64,000 nt of DNA from Dietzia alimentaria 72. Its GTDB lineage: Bacteria; Actinomycetota; Actinomycetes; Mycobacteriales; Mycobacteriaceae. Shown in pieces: positions 12,536-22,060 of the stretch; within the stretch, counting starts at the first letter, position 1, and each line of letters opens with the position of its first letter. The notes beneath the pieces are model-generated. The model saw only the letters and a list, made by a program, of their open reading frames with translations, ran no database searches and was not told the DNA's origin. Both the position numbers and the translations under genes were made by a program. The stretch spans positions 62,001 through 126,000 of the forward strand of contig NZ_AGFF01000024.1 in the NCBI RefSeq assembly GCF_000226215.1. The letters are read 5' to 3'.

Positions 12536-12658
12536 TCAGCCCTGGCGGGCCTTGAACCTGGGGTCCTTGCGGTTGATCACGTAGACCTTGCCGCGGCGGC
12601 GGACAACCTGGGCGCCCGGCTTGTTCTTCAGCGACCGAAGGGACTTGCGGACCTTCAT
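12536..12658 (-). CDS. rpmJ: 50S ribosomal protein bL36, cysteine-free (C-minus) type
   Basis: The 40 codons encode a basic protein beginning [15 protein letters not shown] and ending RFKARQG, which is the B-type bL36. The zinc-binding Cys/His positions of the usual 37-aa bL36 are replaced (for example LKNKPG and VVRRRG). The ATG at 12658 follows AAGGAG 7 nt upstream. It is a single gene with its own terminator. C-minus paralogues are often induced during zinc shortage, but I see no AT-rich Zur palindrome upstream. It may be expressed constitutively or be the only bL36. Confidence 0.93.
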   Translation of the reverse strand: MKVRKSLRSLKNKPGAQVVRRRGKVYVINRKDPRFKARQG

Positions 12659-12859
12659 GTGGCGCTCCTTAGGCTCTCGGGGCGGCCGCTACGGCCGCCG
12701 ACACGACTGGGATTCACTGTGCGACACGTCCGACTCTAGAGACGGATGCACGACACACAACTGGTCAATCGTAGCGGAATGCCCGGCCGGAACTCCAACC
12801 GGCGCCCGGCCGCACCCCGTCCCCCCTGAGATGCTTCGCAGACATCACATGAGGTTCCT

Positions 12860-13738
12860 ATGCTGGGCGCCATGACCGAGACCCCGGCAGACCACGGCCA
12901 CCTCCGCGCCGCCATCATCGCCGAACTCGGCGTCCGTCCCGAGATCGACCCTCTGAAGGAGATCGACTCAAGGGTCAGGTTTCTCGTCGACTATCTACGT
13001 TCAACGCCTGCCACGGGCTTCGTCCTCGGCATCAGCGGTGGGCAGGACTCCACCCTCGCGGGCAAGCTATGCCAGCTCGCAGCACAGCGCCTACGCGAGG
13101 AAGGAATGTCACAGGCCCGGTTTGTGGCCATGCGTCTGCCGTACGGTGAGCAGGCGGACGAGGCTGATGCACGGACGGCCCTGGACTTCATTCGCCCTGA
13201 CGCGTGCCTCACGGTGGATGTCCGTCCAGCCTCAGACGCCTCCTCCGCAGCGGCCGCTACGGCACTCTCCGAGATCCCCCAACACAGTGGCCCGCTCCGC
13301 GACTTCGTGCGAGGCAACGTGAAGGCGCGGGAGCGCATGATCGCGCAGTATGCCGTGGCGGGACAGTTGGGCTTACTCGTCGTGGGAACCGACCACGCAG
13401 CCGAGGCTGTCACAGGGTTTTACACCAAGTATGGCGACGGCGGTGCCGATCTGACTCCGCTGGCCGGCCTGAGTAAACGACAGGGCGCCGCACTACTGCG
13501 CGACCTCGAGGCACCGGAGTCCACATGGCGGAAGATCCCCACGGCCGACCTCGAGGATGATCGGCCCGGCATTCCCGACGAAGTAGCGCTCGGTGTGACT
13601 TATTCCCAGATCGACGACTACCTGGAGGGATGCGACGGACTTGAGGACGCGGCTATAGCTCGGATCGAGCAGCTTTATCTCAATTCGCGCCACAAGCGCG
13701 CGATGCCGACGGCGCCACACGACACGTGGTGGCGGTGA
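12860..13738 (+). CDS. nadE: NH3-dependent NAD(+) synthetase
   Basis: NadE adenylates nicotinic acid adenine dinucleotide and amidates it to NAD+ with ammonia, the last step of NAD synthesis. The ATP-pyrophosphatase P-loop SGGQDS lies at 59-64. The segments [24 protein letters not shown] and LSKRQ are typical of the family. At 292 aa it is the short, glutaminase-free form, so it needs free ammonia or a partner. The first ATG (12860) is chosen because GAGG lies 6 nt upstream. A second ATG 12 bp later would be badly spaced. It is convergent with the broken beta-lactamase-family gene, 7 bp away. Confidence 0.94.
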   Translation: MLGAMTETPADHGHLRAAIIAELGVRPEIDPLKEIDSRVRFLVDYLRSTPATGFVLGISGGQDSTLAGKLCQLAAQRLREEGMSQARFVAMRLPYGEQADEADARTALDFIRPDACLTVDVRPASDASSAAAATALSEIPQHSGPLRDFVRGNVKARERMIAQYAVAGQLGLLVVGTDHAAEAVTGFYTKYGDGGADLTPLAGLSKRQGAALLRDLEAPESTWRKIPTADLEDDRPGIPDEVALGVTYSQIDDYLEGCDGLEDAAIARIEQLYLNSRHKRAMPTAPHDTWWR

Positions 13739-13745
13739 GCAGGAG

Positions 13746-14838
13746 TCAACGTAGAAGTGTCCAGACCTGCTCGAGAGCATCGGTCGTGCCGGGCACGTCA
13801 ACAGACTGCGGGACGAACACTGCTGCGGAGCGACCGGTGCGTCTGTTCACGTAGCCGATAGTCCCAAGGCCTCCCGCCCATCCCACTACCTCGTGTGAAC
13901 GGACCTCGACCTGGTAGCCGTAACCATTACCTGGCTCGACGAAGCCGGCGGAGAGAGCGACCTGTTCGGACGTCAGGTGGTCGGTGCACATCTGTTGAGC
14001 GGTGTCAGCGGAGAGGACCGGGCTTCCCACGACCAGGACATCCAGGAAACGCAGGTAGCCCTCGATCGTCGAGGTCAAGCCGCACGCTAGCGAGGCAAAG
14101 GTAGGCGGCGCGCTGAATCTCGTCACGGTATCAAGGGCGCGAATCCCGCCGTTCGGATCGGCCGCATAAGAAATCGGCAGTCGCCCCGGGGCGGCGGTGA
14201 AGCCGATGTCCTGGAGCCCGAGAGGGTCGCAAACGTGCTCCTCTAAGAGTTCGGACAGGGAACGACCGGTGGCCCGCGCCAGCAGCACTCCGAGGACATC
14301 ACTGCAGTTGTGGTAATTCCACCCACGGCCGGGTTGGTTCGACAGCGGAAGTGACCCCAGTCGCCCCATATAGTCGTCTGCGAACATCTGTGGGGCGAAC
14401 GGGCCCGGCGCTATCTGCTGCGCGGCCATCGCCTCGGCGAGCGGAGTTCCCTGTCCGGCCCATCCGAAACCCGCGGTCATCGTCAGTAGATGCCGCAAGG
14501 TGATGGCGCGTTCGGCGGGGCCGAACTGGTCAAGTGGACCGTCCGGGCGGGTGAGGACCCGTGGCTCGGACAATTCTGGGAGATATTCCGCGACTGGATC
14601 GTCGAGCCTGAGGATCCCGAGTTCCACCATCAGCAGTGTGAGCACCCCACCGATCGGCTTACTGTTGGAAGACAGGGGAATATCGCGTCGGCGAGTAACG
14701 GTGGCCCCTCAAGCGCGGACGCACCCCCGTCACGATCCGGGTCCTGCCGTTCTCGTGGATCCCAGCCGCGAAACCGACCAATCTCCCGGTGGCGACAATC
14801 TGGTCCAGTGCGTCTACCACCTTGTCTACGGCGTCCAT
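13746..14838 (-). pseudogene. Beta-lactamase-family (class C-like) serine hydrolase, two frameshifts
   Basis: The intact gene would encode about 364 aa of the class C beta-lactamase/penicillin-binding family. The ATG at 14838 has an excellent ribosome site (GGAGGAG). The N-terminus reads MDAVDKVVDALDQIVATGRL, then the frame is lost at a run of five C (plus strand 14724-14728). A second frame carries the middle and is lost again at four G (14675-14678). The third frame then gives the catalytic SNSK (S-x-x-K), the YHN motif in the middle and an intact C-terminus. Adding one base at each run restores one open frame of exactly 365 codons. The downstream frame alone lacks an in-frame start before SNSK. 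Either the gene is recently inactivated or there are two homopolymer sequencing errors. Confidence 0.8.
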
Positions 14839-15076
14839 GTCTCCTCCGGTCAGGCTCCGATTTCCAGCTTCTCAGCTGACCGCCCTTAGTAGGACCGCAA
14901 TCGGTCGTTCTCGGGAACACGCATACGCCGTCGACTTGCACGGTCTACGGGCTACCGGATCGCAGGCTGGGAGACAGTCTCGGATCGGGACCATTCTGAG
15001 GACGTGTCCGCCACCGACCACTCGGTTCGCGTCCGTTGGACACCCGTGCGGCGTCTTACAGTACGCCTCAAGAGGT

Positions 15077-15108
15077 GCAGCCCGTCCGGTATCTACCGGA
15101 CGGGCTGC
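15077..15108 (-). terminator. Terminator of tRNA-Ala
   Basis: A 14-bp perfect stem (15077-15090 with 15095-15108) and a 4-nt loop lie 11 bp past the tRNA 3' end on the minus strand. No U-tract follows on that strand. Confidence 0.8.
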
Positions 15109-15119
15109 CATTTATTCGG

Positions 15120-15192
15120 TGGAGCTAAGGGGACTCGAACCCCTGACCCCCACACTGCCAGTGTGGTGCGCTACCAGCTGCGCCATAGCCCC
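15120..15192 (-). tRNA. tRNA-Ala (GGC)
   Basis: The minus strand folds as a standard cloverleaf: acceptor GGGGCTA/TAGCTCC with one G-U pair, anticodon stem CCACA/TGTGG, loop CTGGCAG with anticodon GGC, and T-arm GGTTCGAGTCC. The 3' CCA is not encoded. It reads GCC and GCU alanine codons. Confidence 0.95.
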
Positions 15193-15335
15193 GTATGCAT
15201 TTCTCTCCGCTCACCCTTGGGTGACCGGCCCGACCTAAGTTACACCACCGCGGCAGCGGCCTCCAAATCGACTCCGCCCCACCCGTCGACGGCGGGCACG
15301 GAGAAGCGGTCTCTCGGCGCAACCCCCGAAATGCA

Positions 15336-15370
15336 CCGCGCCCCCAGTCTGTTATCGACTGGGGGCGCGG
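15336..15370 (-). terminator. Terminator of tmRNA
   Basis: A 14-bp perfect stem (15336-15349 with 15357-15370) and a 7-nt loop lie 9 bp past the 3' end of ssrA on the minus strand. Confidence 0.8.
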
Positions 15371-15379
15371 CCCGAGTTG

Positions 15380-15750
15380 TGGAGCTGCCGGGAATTGAAC
15401 CCGGGTCCTCCGCAGCATCGGCAGGGCTTCTCCGTGCGCAGTCCGCTGTGGTCTCTACTTGGATCTCGCCCTGGCGCGGACACCTCGGCGATGACGATCC
15501 CAGTCACTGTTTGTTGTCCCGACCCATCCCGTGACCGGATGAGCCGGTGATCCCTCTAGATGATGCCGGTGACCGGGGCGAGGGCTACCCCGGGCCGACA
15601 GACTACGAGCTCGCTATCAGGCAGCGAGGGCGTAGTCGCGCTGATTAGTATCGGCGCGTAATTGGTTGCCGCGACGCTTACGGTGGTCTCTGGCCTGCAC
15701 CGGCACGCTTCCCCTGCGTCAACTCACGTAGTCGAAACCACATCAGCCCC
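15380..15750 (-). ncRNA. ssrA: Transfer-messenger RNA (tmRNA)
   Basis: tmRNA frees ribosomes stalled on broken mRNA and tags the peptide for degradation. The 5' end GGGGCTGATGTGGTTTCGAC and the 3' end CCCGGGTTCAATTCCCGGCAG form the tRNA-Ala-like domain. The tag reading frame encodes ADTNQRDYALAA followed by TGA, close to other Mycobacteriales tags, which I recall as variants on QRDYALAA. The hydrophobic YALAA end is what ClpXP-type proteases recognise. The 3' CCA is not encoded. Its protein partner gene smpB lies about 930 bp upstream on the same strand, with the EamA gene in between. Confidence 0.95.
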
Positions 15751-15834
15751 GTCAGGTTCCGCCGACTCTCGACGACGGACTGCTAACCATACCCCGGAAG
15801 CACCGCTGCGGCCAGGGTGACCTTCGTCTCGTGC

Positions 15835-16683
15835 TCAGCCGAGGGCGAGCAGGGCAATCGCGACCAACGCCAGCATCAGGCCGACCACCTGGACAGGGCG
15901 CATACGCTCACCGCCGTGGGAGACGGCGAGTGCCACGGTGAAGGCCGGGTAGAGGGCTGCGATCACACTGACCAGGGAGAGCATGCCGGCCTGCGAAGCG
16001 AAGTAGAAAGCCCCATTGGCGACGGCATCGAAGATCGCGATCGCCACACCGATCGCGATGAGCCGCCCGGAGAATCGGAACGATTCCCGTGCCAGCACCG
16101 CCACGGTCACCAGGATCGCGGTGGCACCGATCCGTGATGCGGCGACCGGCCAGAGTCCCTCGCCAGCAGGCACCCGGGACAGGAGAACGAAGAACGCGGC
16201 GAACGCCAGCCCGGAGAACACGCTGAGCCCCAGCAGTCTTCCGGTCAGACGACCGTGCTGCACTGACGAGCCCGCCTCTCCCTCCAGAGACACCAGCATG
16301 GTGGCCACCAGCGCCACGAGCATCCCCACAGCCACCCCGACCGAGGGCCTCTCCCCCGCGGCGAGCCCGAAAGCCAGCGGTCCCGCCGCAGCGAGGATCG
16401 CCGTGATCGGCGAGATCACGCTCATCGGGCCCCTGGAGAGGGCGCCGTAGAACGTCCAAACGGCGACACCAGAGGCCAGGCCAGACGCGAGGCCCCACGC
16501 GATTCCGACCGAAGTGGGGGAACCTCCCGCCACGAAGGCCGCGATACCCACCAAGAGAATCGACGCCGGGTAGGAGATGCTGACCACGCGGAGCACGCGG
16601 GCGCGGCGGGAGGCGACCCCACCGAGGTAGTCACTGATGCCGTACGCCACCGCCGAAGTCGACGCCAGCGCAACCGGCATCAT
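15835..16683 (-). CDS. EamA/DMT-superfamily transporter
   Basis: The 282-aa protein has about ten evenly spaced hydrophobic segments forming two EamA repeats, typical of drug/metabolite transporters in the cytoplasmic membrane. Small-residue-rich helices such as GLASGLASGVAVWTFYGALSRGP and FASQAGMLSLVSVIAALYPAFTVALA mark equivalent parts of the two repeats. The substrate is unknown. The start ATG overlaps the smpB stop (ATGA, 16680-16683), so it is translationally coupled to smpB. This is probably an incidental operon, as the family has no known link to ribosome rescue. Confidence 0.85.
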   Translation of the reverse strand: MMPVALASTSAVAYGISDYLGGVASRRARVLRVVSISYPASILLVGIAAFVAGGSPTSVGIAWGLASGLASGVAVWTFYGALSRGPMSVISPITAILAAAGPLAFGLAAGERPSVGVAVGMLVALVATMLVSLEGEAGSSVQHGRLTGRLLGLSVFSGLAFAAFFVLLSRVPAGEGLWPVAASRIGATAILVTVAVLARESFRFSGRLIAIGVAIAIFDAVANGAFYFASQAGMLSLVSVIAALYPAFTVALAVSHGGERMRPVQVVGLMLALVAIALLALG

Positions 16684-17189
16684 GCCTTCATGCCCTTGAT
16701 CTTCCTGCCCAGTTCGCGAATCGCTTCGCGCTCGGCTGTCCGGCGGGCTATGTCCTGACGCTTATCGTGCGCCTGCTTGCCGCGCGCGACTGCCAACTCG
16801 ACTTTCACCCGCCCGTTGACGAAGTACAGGGACAACGGGACGAGGGTCGCGTTTCCCTCCCGCACCTTGCCGATGAGTGAATCGATCTCGCGGCGGTGGA
16901 GAAGTAGTTTTCGCGCACGCTTCGGAGCATGGTTGGTCCAGCTCCCGTGTGAATACTCTGGGATGTGGAGCCCGCGGAGCCATACTTCGCCGTCGTCAAC
17001 CGTGGCAAACGCGTCGACCAACGAGGCCTTTCCCTCGCGCATGCTCTTGATCTCGGTCCCCACCAAGGCGATGCCCGCCTCGTGAGTGTCGAGGATCTGG
17101 TATTCGTGCCTGGCCTTACGGTTGCTGGCGACTACGCTCCCGTCGGTACCGAGGGACGACGCACCTTTTTTCTTATTCTTCTTGGCCAC
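16680..17189 (-). CDS. smpB: SsrA-binding protein SmpB
   Basis: SmpB binds tmRNA and carries it into stalled ribosomes. The 169-aa protein has the OB-fold core (NRKARHEYQILDTHEAGIAL, GTEIKSMREG, GEVWLRGLHI) and the basic C-terminal tail KRQDIARRTAEREAIRELGR, which reads the empty decoding site. The GTG start at 17189 follows GGAGGTG. Its target RNA gene ssrA is about 930 bp downstream on the same strand. The N-terminus is rich in Lys (MAKKNKKKGA). It follows ftsE-ftsX as in M. tuberculosis. Confidence 0.96.
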   Translation of the reverse strand: MAKKNKKKGASSLGTDGSVVASNRKARHEYQILDTHEAGIALVGTEIKSMREGKASLVDAFATVDDGEVWLRGLHIPEYSHGSWTNHAPKRARKLLLHRREIDSLIGKVREGNATLVPLSLYFVNGRVKVELAVARGKQAHDKRQDIARRTAEREAIRELGRKIKGMKA

Positions 17190-17248
17190 GTCGATTCACC
17201 TCCTGGTTTCGTGGTCGGGCAGACCCCTGAGTGTAGATCAGGAGCCGG

Positions 17249-18151
17249 TCAGTACCGAACCCGAAGGCGCAGAGTGGCCCACGCGGTCAGCGCCGACACC
17301 ACCCCGCCGGCCACCACGAGAACCGGGGCAAGGACCAGTACGTCCACGGTGGTGATCCTCTCGACGATGTTCGCCCGATACGCCTCTTCGAGCACGCGGT
17401 CGAGAAAGAGTGCCTTAGCGCCGAGCAAACCGCCCACCGCGAGCACGGCCCCGGTGACCGCAGTGATCACCGCCTCCAGGACGAACGGCATCTCGGTGTA
17501 CCGGCGGCTCGCACCGACCAGCCGCATGATCCCCACCGCCGTCCGCCGGGTGAACGCCGCGATCTGGGTCATGTTCGCGATAAGCAGGACAGTCGCCACG
17601 AGTTGAACGGCCGCGATCGCAAAGGCGGCGTTTCGGACGCCGTCCAGCACGGAGAACACCCGCGCTACCAGCTCGTCCTGCCCCTCCACCATCTCGATTC
17701 CCTCGACATCCTCGAGTTCCCCCGCCACGGCCTCAGCCTGGGTGGGATCGGTGAGCACCAGGGTGAACCTCGACCCGAAGGCGTCCTCGGAGGTCTCCTC
17801 CACCAGCACCGGATCAGTCGAGGCGAACAGATCCACGAACTCCTCGTAGACCTCGTCCGGGTTCTTGTATTCGACGGCCTCGACACCATCGGTGCCCTCG
17901 AGCCGCTCGCGGATCGTCGCGCACTCCGCGGAGCAGTCCGGGTCGGCTTCCGAGATCGACAGGTCCACGAAGACGCGCATCTCGTTGAGGAAGTCGTACT
18001 TGTCCTGACTTGCCGACGCGGTCATCGCCACGAGCAGCCCGGCCCCGAGCATCCCCAGTGCGACGGCGGTGGTGATGATCATGGCCACCGTCATGGACAG
18101 ATTGCGACGCAGCCCCTGCGAAACCTCTGAGGCGATGAATGACGCGGACAT
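17249..18151 (-). CDS. ftsX: Cell division protein FtsX
   Basis: FtsX is the membrane half of the FtsEX complex, which couples ATP hydrolysis to activation of peptidoglycan hydrolases at the septum. The 300-aa protein has a cytoplasmic N-terminus, TM1 near residues 20-45 (MTVAMIITTAVALGMLGAGLLVAM), a large extracytoplasmic loop with two Cys (DCSAEC) and three C-terminal TM segments. The ATG start shares one base with the ftsE stop (TGATG). The extracytoplasmic loop is where FtsX binds RipC-type hydrolases in mycobacteria, so this is probably its role here. Confidence 0.95.
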   Translation of the reverse strand: MSASFIASEVSQGLRRNLSMTVAMIITTAVALGMLGAGLLVAMTASASQDKYDFLNEMRVFVDLSISEADPDCSAECATIRERLEGTDGVEAVEYKNPDEVYEEFVDLFASTDPVLVEETSEDAFGSRFTLVLTDPTQAEAVAGELEDVEGIEMVEGQDELVARVFSVLDGVRNAAFAIAAVQLVATVLLIANMTQIAAFTRRTAVGIMRLVGASRRYTEMPFVLEAVITAVTGAVLAVGGLLGAKALFLDRVLEEAYRANIVERITTVDVLVLAPVLVVAGGVVSALTAWATLRLRVRY

Positions 18152-18840
18152 CAGCGATCAACCCCGTAGGTGCCGCGGGCGTCGTCCCGCACGACCGAGC
18201 CGTCGACCAGTTCCACCACTCGCCGCCGGGACCGGTCCACGATATGGCGGTCGTGCGTGGCCATGAGCACCGTGGTGCCCGTCCGATTGATCCTGTCCAA
18301 CAGGAGCATGATGTCCTCGCTGGTCTCGGGATCGAGATTGCCTGTGGGTTCGTCGGCGAGCAACAGAACCGGGCGGTTGACGAATGCGCGCGCGATCGCG
18401 ACACGCTGCTGCTCCCCGCCGGAGAGTTCATGCGGACGGCGGTTGGCCTTGTTCCCGAGACCCACCATGTCGAGCGTCTCCGGGACCACCTTGTCGATAG
18501 CTCGTCGGGACCTACCGATCACGCGTAGCGCGAACGCCACGTTCTCCGCGACGGTCTTCTCCTGCAGGAGCCGGAAGTCCTGGAACACGCAGCCGAGGGT
18601 GCGCCTGAGCGCTGGAACGTCACCGCGCTTCATCCGCGTCAGGTCGTGCCCCGCCACCGTGAGGGTGCCTGAGTCCGGCCTCTCCTCTCGCAGGAGCAAC
18701 CGGAGGAACGTGGACTTGCCCGAACCGGACGCTCCGATCAGGAAGGCGAACTCGCCCTCCTCGATCTTTACGCTTACGTCGGACAGAGCCGGGCGCGTGC
18801 CTGACGCGTACGACTTGGTCACATGGGAGGCACTGATCAC
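18151..18840 (-). CDS. ftsE: Cell division ATP-binding protein FtsE
   Basis: FtsE is the ABC-type ATPase of FtsEX. In its 229 aa the Walker [10 protein letters not shown] is at 36-44, the ABC signature is [15 protein letters not shown], Walker B is [12 protein letters not shown], and the switch His follows in MATHDR. The GTG start at 18840 has no Shine-Dalgarno sequence. TAACCT (18847-18852, minus strand) ends 6 nt upstream, which suggests a leaderless transcript. It is the first gene of ftsE-ftsX-smpB-EamA. Confidence 0.95.
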   Translation of the reverse strand: MISASHVTKSYASGTRPALSDVSVKIEEGEFAFLIGASGSGKSTFLRLLLREERPDSGTLTVAGHDLTRMKRGDVPALRRTLGCVFQDFRLLQEKTVAENVAFALRVIGRSRRAIDKVVPETLDMVGLGNKANRRPHELSGGEQQRVAIARAFVNRPVLLLADEPTGNLDPETSEDIMLLLDRINRTGTTVLMATHDRHIVDRSRRRVVELVDGSVVRDDARGTYGVDR

Positions 18841-18889
18841 TCCGACAGGTTAACCGCAGCCACGCCCGACACAGGACGGTCGGGGTCCT

Positions 18890-20431
18890 TCACACCACCT
18901 TCCGGACCTCGCGCTTGAGTATTTTCCCGGACGCGTTGCGGGGGATCTCGTCGAGGATCACGAGATCGTGCGGAAGTTTGTAGTGGGCTATCCGCTCCCC
19001 GCAGAACTCGCGCAAATCGTCGATGCTGAGCTCTGCTCCGTCGTTGAGAGTGACGACGGCGACGATCGATTCACCGAAATCAGGATGCGGACGGGCCACT
19101 ACCGCGCAATCCAGGACCGCGGGGTGTGCAGCTACCGCACCCTCGACCTCGACCGAGTACACATTGCGACCGCCGGTGATGATCATGTCCTTGAGTCTGT
19201 CCACGACGGTCATGTATCCATCGGCGTCGAGAAGGGTCAGGTCACCGGTGTGCAACCAACCGTCGACGATCGTCTCCGCCGTCTGCTCTGGCTTGTTCCA
19301 ATACCCCTTCATGACACTGAGCCCCCGCAGAACCATCTCACCGACCTCCCCGGGGGCCACGTCCTCGCCATCCTCGCCGACCACCCTGACCTCAAGATTG
19401 ATCAACGCACTGCGTCCGGACGCGTCGGGGCGCGCCACAACCTCGTCGTGGCTGGCAAAAATGCCGCCGGGTCCGGCCTCGGTCTGCCCGCACAGCTGCA
19501 TGAACTCCACGCCGGGGAAAGTCGCGACAAGCTTCTCCACCGCTGTCGCGGCCATGGGCGCGGCCCCGAACATGCCCGTACGCCAGGCGGACACGTCACG
19601 GTTCTCGACTCCGGGGACGCGCAAGAGGAACTGGAACATCGTGGGCACGCCGAACATCATGGTGACGCGCTCGTTCTCCAGTGTGTCCAGGACCGCCGAA
19701 GGGTCGAAGCCGTCGTGGACTATATGGGTGGCACCGCAGAACGTGCCCGGTAGCAGCATCAGGTTCAGTTCCGCGGAGTGGTACAGGGGCGCCACGTGCA
19801 ACAGGCGGTCGCGATCCTTCAACCCCACGCAGGCGATGAACGCCGCCGTGTGCCACATGAGTTGTTATTGGTCGAAGAGGGCACCCTTCGGCTTGCCCGT
19901 GGTGCCCGACGTGTAGAGGATCTCCGCGTCGTCGTCCGCGGCCACACCCACATCGACCGGCGTCGAGGGCGCCTCGTCGGCCAGCGCGATCAGGTCGGGG
20001 TGATTCTCGTCATCTCCCAGACACATGATCGCCAATTCATCCGGAAGCCCCGACCCGGTCGCATCTCGTACCGCGGCGGCGACCTTAGGTGCGAACAGGA
20101 GGACGGACGCACCAGAGTCCCGCACCAGGTAGTCGATCTCCGGCCCCGCCGACGCCGGGTTCACGGGTACCACCACCGCGCCGACGCGTTGCGCCGCGTA
20201 GAACGCGATCACGAACCAGTCGGTATTGGTGGACATCAACGCCAGGCGATCCCCTTTGCGCATCCCCCGGTCTCGCAGCACGTGCGCCGCGCGATCGACA
20301 GCGCGGTTCAACTCGGCGTAGGTGTACCGCCGCTCGTTATACACCAGCGCTTCTCGCTCCGGTACCCGCATGGCCGTGGAGCGCAGCGCGCTCTCGATGG
20401 TGGGTGTGCGTGTTGTTCCTTGAAGGGGCAC
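18890..20431 (-). pseudogene. Fatty-acyl-CoA synthetase (FadD-type) interrupted by an in-frame stop
   Basis: Two consecutive open stretches in the same frame make one complete ANL-superfamily acyl-CoA ligase of about 512 codons. The first (from the GTG at 20431, with GGAGG upstream) carries the AMP-binding P-loop YTSGTTGKPKGA and stops at TAA (19865-19867). The frame continues at once with QLMWHTAAFIACVGLKDRDR and all later motifs: LCGQTE, the adenylate-binding LHTGDLT, DRLKDMIITGGRNVYSVEVE and the catalytic Lys in NASGKILKR. The second part has no ribosome site before its first ATG (19858). A full-length product needs stop-codon readthrough. Otherwise this is a recently inactivated gene or a base-call error. 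Confidence 0.85.
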
Positions 20432-20555
20432 GACGAAACCTCCGTGATCGCAAACTCTGTTGCCTACGTCACATCATGCTCTCACTCATTCGTCAAGGTG
20501 CGCACTCGCGTGTGATGGTGCCCGCCCATCCAGCCTGCCCGCGAGGCCCTGGGCG

Positions 20556-21164
20556 CTACGGGGAGCCCGTCCCCGCAGGGGCCTCGGCGGGGGCTACCTG
20601 CTGTTGCTGCTGCGCTGGCGCCTGCTGCTGCGCCGGCGCCTGCTGCTGCCCGGCATCGCCCGGCGTCGGGACAACGGTGGCAGTCTGCCCGCCCTGCGGC
20701 GTCGCCGACGAGGCAGTTGTGTCATCCGTGGCATCGGACTGCGTGGGCTCGTCAAAGTCCTCCTCGCTCGATGCCGAGACGGACGTCTCCTCGGTCGGCG
20801 TCTGGCCCGCTCCGGACGGGGTGGCAGATGTGGTCCCTGTCGACTCGCTCGTCGACGGGCCGGACGGGGCCCGCACCTGGAGGACCGGATTCTCGCGTAC
20901 CACCAGGTATAACGCGCCCACCAAGACAAACGCGATGAGGAGGATCGCCGTGGTTCGGGACATCCGAAAGAACTCACCGAGAAGCGCCACGATCTTCGGC
21001 CGGGCTTTTCGGGAGGGCGCGTCCGGTGGCGGTACCTTGCCCGGCCCAAGAGGATCGCCGGTGATCCGTGGCTCTTCGCCGGTCACCGCAGAAGGGGATG
21101 ACTGCTCGTCACCGGCGGGGTCCACCTCAAAGCGGGCGGTGTCGTCGTCCTGTGATCCAGCCAT
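20556..21164 (-). CDS. Pro/Gln-rich single-pass membrane protein
   Basis: This 202-aa protein has an acidic cytoplasmic N-terminus, one TM segment (about residues 72-90, TTAILLIAFVLVGALYLVV) and an exported tail rich in Thr, Ser and Pro that ends in QQQAPAQQQAPAQQQQQ. The ATG at 21164 shares one base with the mscS stop and follows AGGAG 8 nt upstream, so it is coupled to the channel gene. I recall a similar low-complexity membrane protein at this place in M. tuberculosis, between ftsE and the mscS-like gene. A role with the channel or in the cell wall is only inferred from position. Confidence 0.75.
   Translation of the reverse strand: MAGSQDDDTARFEVDPAGDEQSSPSAVTGEEPRITGDPLGPGKVPPPDAPSRKARPKIVALLGEFFRMSRTTAILLIAFVLVGALYLVVRENPVLQVRAPSGPSTSESTGTTSATPSGAGQTPTEETSVSASSEEDFDEPTQSDATDDTTASSATPQGGQTATVVPTPGDAGQQQAPAQQQAPAQQQQQVAPAEAPAGTGSP
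20605..20650 (-). repeat. 18-bp tandem repeat in the Gln/Pro tail gene
   Basis: Two and a half copies of an 18-bp unit (units at 20605-20622 and 20623-20640, differing by one base, then a partial copy) encode the repeating AQQQAP. Slippage here would change tail length in frame. Confidence 0.7.
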
Positions 21165-22060
21165 CAGATGTTCTCCTCTCCGGGCTCCGGCCGCACCATG
21201 CCCGCACGGATCGCCGCGAGTGCCTCCGGCTCGAGCACAATTCCCTCGGCACGGAAGCGCCGCAGGATCACGGCGCGCATCCGGCGACCGACCTGCCATT
21301 GCATCCCGGGCTTGGTCCGGGCGAGCAACCGCATGACCGTCTGCTCGAGGCGAATCGACTGCACGCCCATCACAGAGGGCTCGTCGAGGATGTAGGTGCC
21401 CACATACTCGTCATCGACGATGTCCCGGCAGACGCCGAGCAGCACCTCGTTGGCCTTGTCCATGTCCGCGTTGTTCGGCACCGGGACATCAATGATCGCC
21501 CGCGCCCAGTCCTGCGACTGGTTGATCGCGGTGATGATCTGACCGTTGGGGACGATCACGGCCTCGCCGTCGAGGGTCCGGAGACGGGTGACGCGCAACG
21601 TGACGTCCTCGATGGTGCCTCCGCTGACACCGGTAGAGGTCGTCAGTTCGACGATGTCGCCGTAGCCGTACTGCCGCTCGGCGAGGATGAAGAACCCGGC
21701 GAGAAAATCCTGGACGATCTTCTGGGCGCCAAAACCCAGCGCGGCACCGAGCACGGTCGCGGGGGCAACCAGCGTGACGAGATTGACCCCGAAGCGCAGT
21801 AGCACCTGGATACCGAAAATTATGTACACGATCCCGATCACGACGTACGAGATCACCTGGATCAATGAATGGAGGTGCTTGGACTCCTCCGACCAGAACT
21901 CGTCCTCACTGTGCCTCGCATCGATCCGACCGGTCCACATGCGGCTGATCTTGCCGATCGCCCGGGTGATCAACGCGGCGCCGAGAATGAGGAGGACGAC
22001 CTCCAGCCCATCATTTCTAAGCCAGGCCAGAATGGGTCCGAAATCTCCGTGCAGGGTCAC
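21164..22060 (-). CDS. MscS-family small-conductance mechanosensitive channel
   Basis: The 298-aa protein has N-terminal hydrophobic segments ([16 protein letters not shown] and [20 protein letters not shown]), then the pore-lining TM3 with small residues ([26 protein letters not shown]) and the beta domain ([24 protein letters not shown]). The channel opens under membrane tension to release solutes during osmotic downshock. The GTG at 22060 is chosen because it overlaps the prfB stop by four bases (GTGA). The frame continues upstream without a better start. It is coupled to prfB and to the Pro-rich membrane protein. Confidence 0.9.
   Translation of the reverse strand: MTLHGDFGPILAWLRNDGLEVVLLILGAALITRAIGKISRMWTGRIDARHSEDEFWSEESKHLHSLIQVISYVVIGIVYIIFGIQVLLRFGVNLVTLVAPATVLGAALGFGAQKIVQDFLAGFFILAERQYGYGDIVELTTSTGVSGGTIEDVTLRVTRLRTLDGEAVIVPNGQIITAINQSQDWARAIIDVPVPNNADMDKANEVLLGVCRDIVDDEYVGTYILDEPSVMGVQSIRLEQTVMRLLARTKPGMQWQVGRRMRAVILRRFRAEGIVLEPEALAAIRAGMVRPEPGEENI

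Noticed and set aside
12659-12859. Zur-type operator upstream of the cysteine-free bL36 gene
   Set aside because: No AT-rich palindrome is present in the 200 bp.
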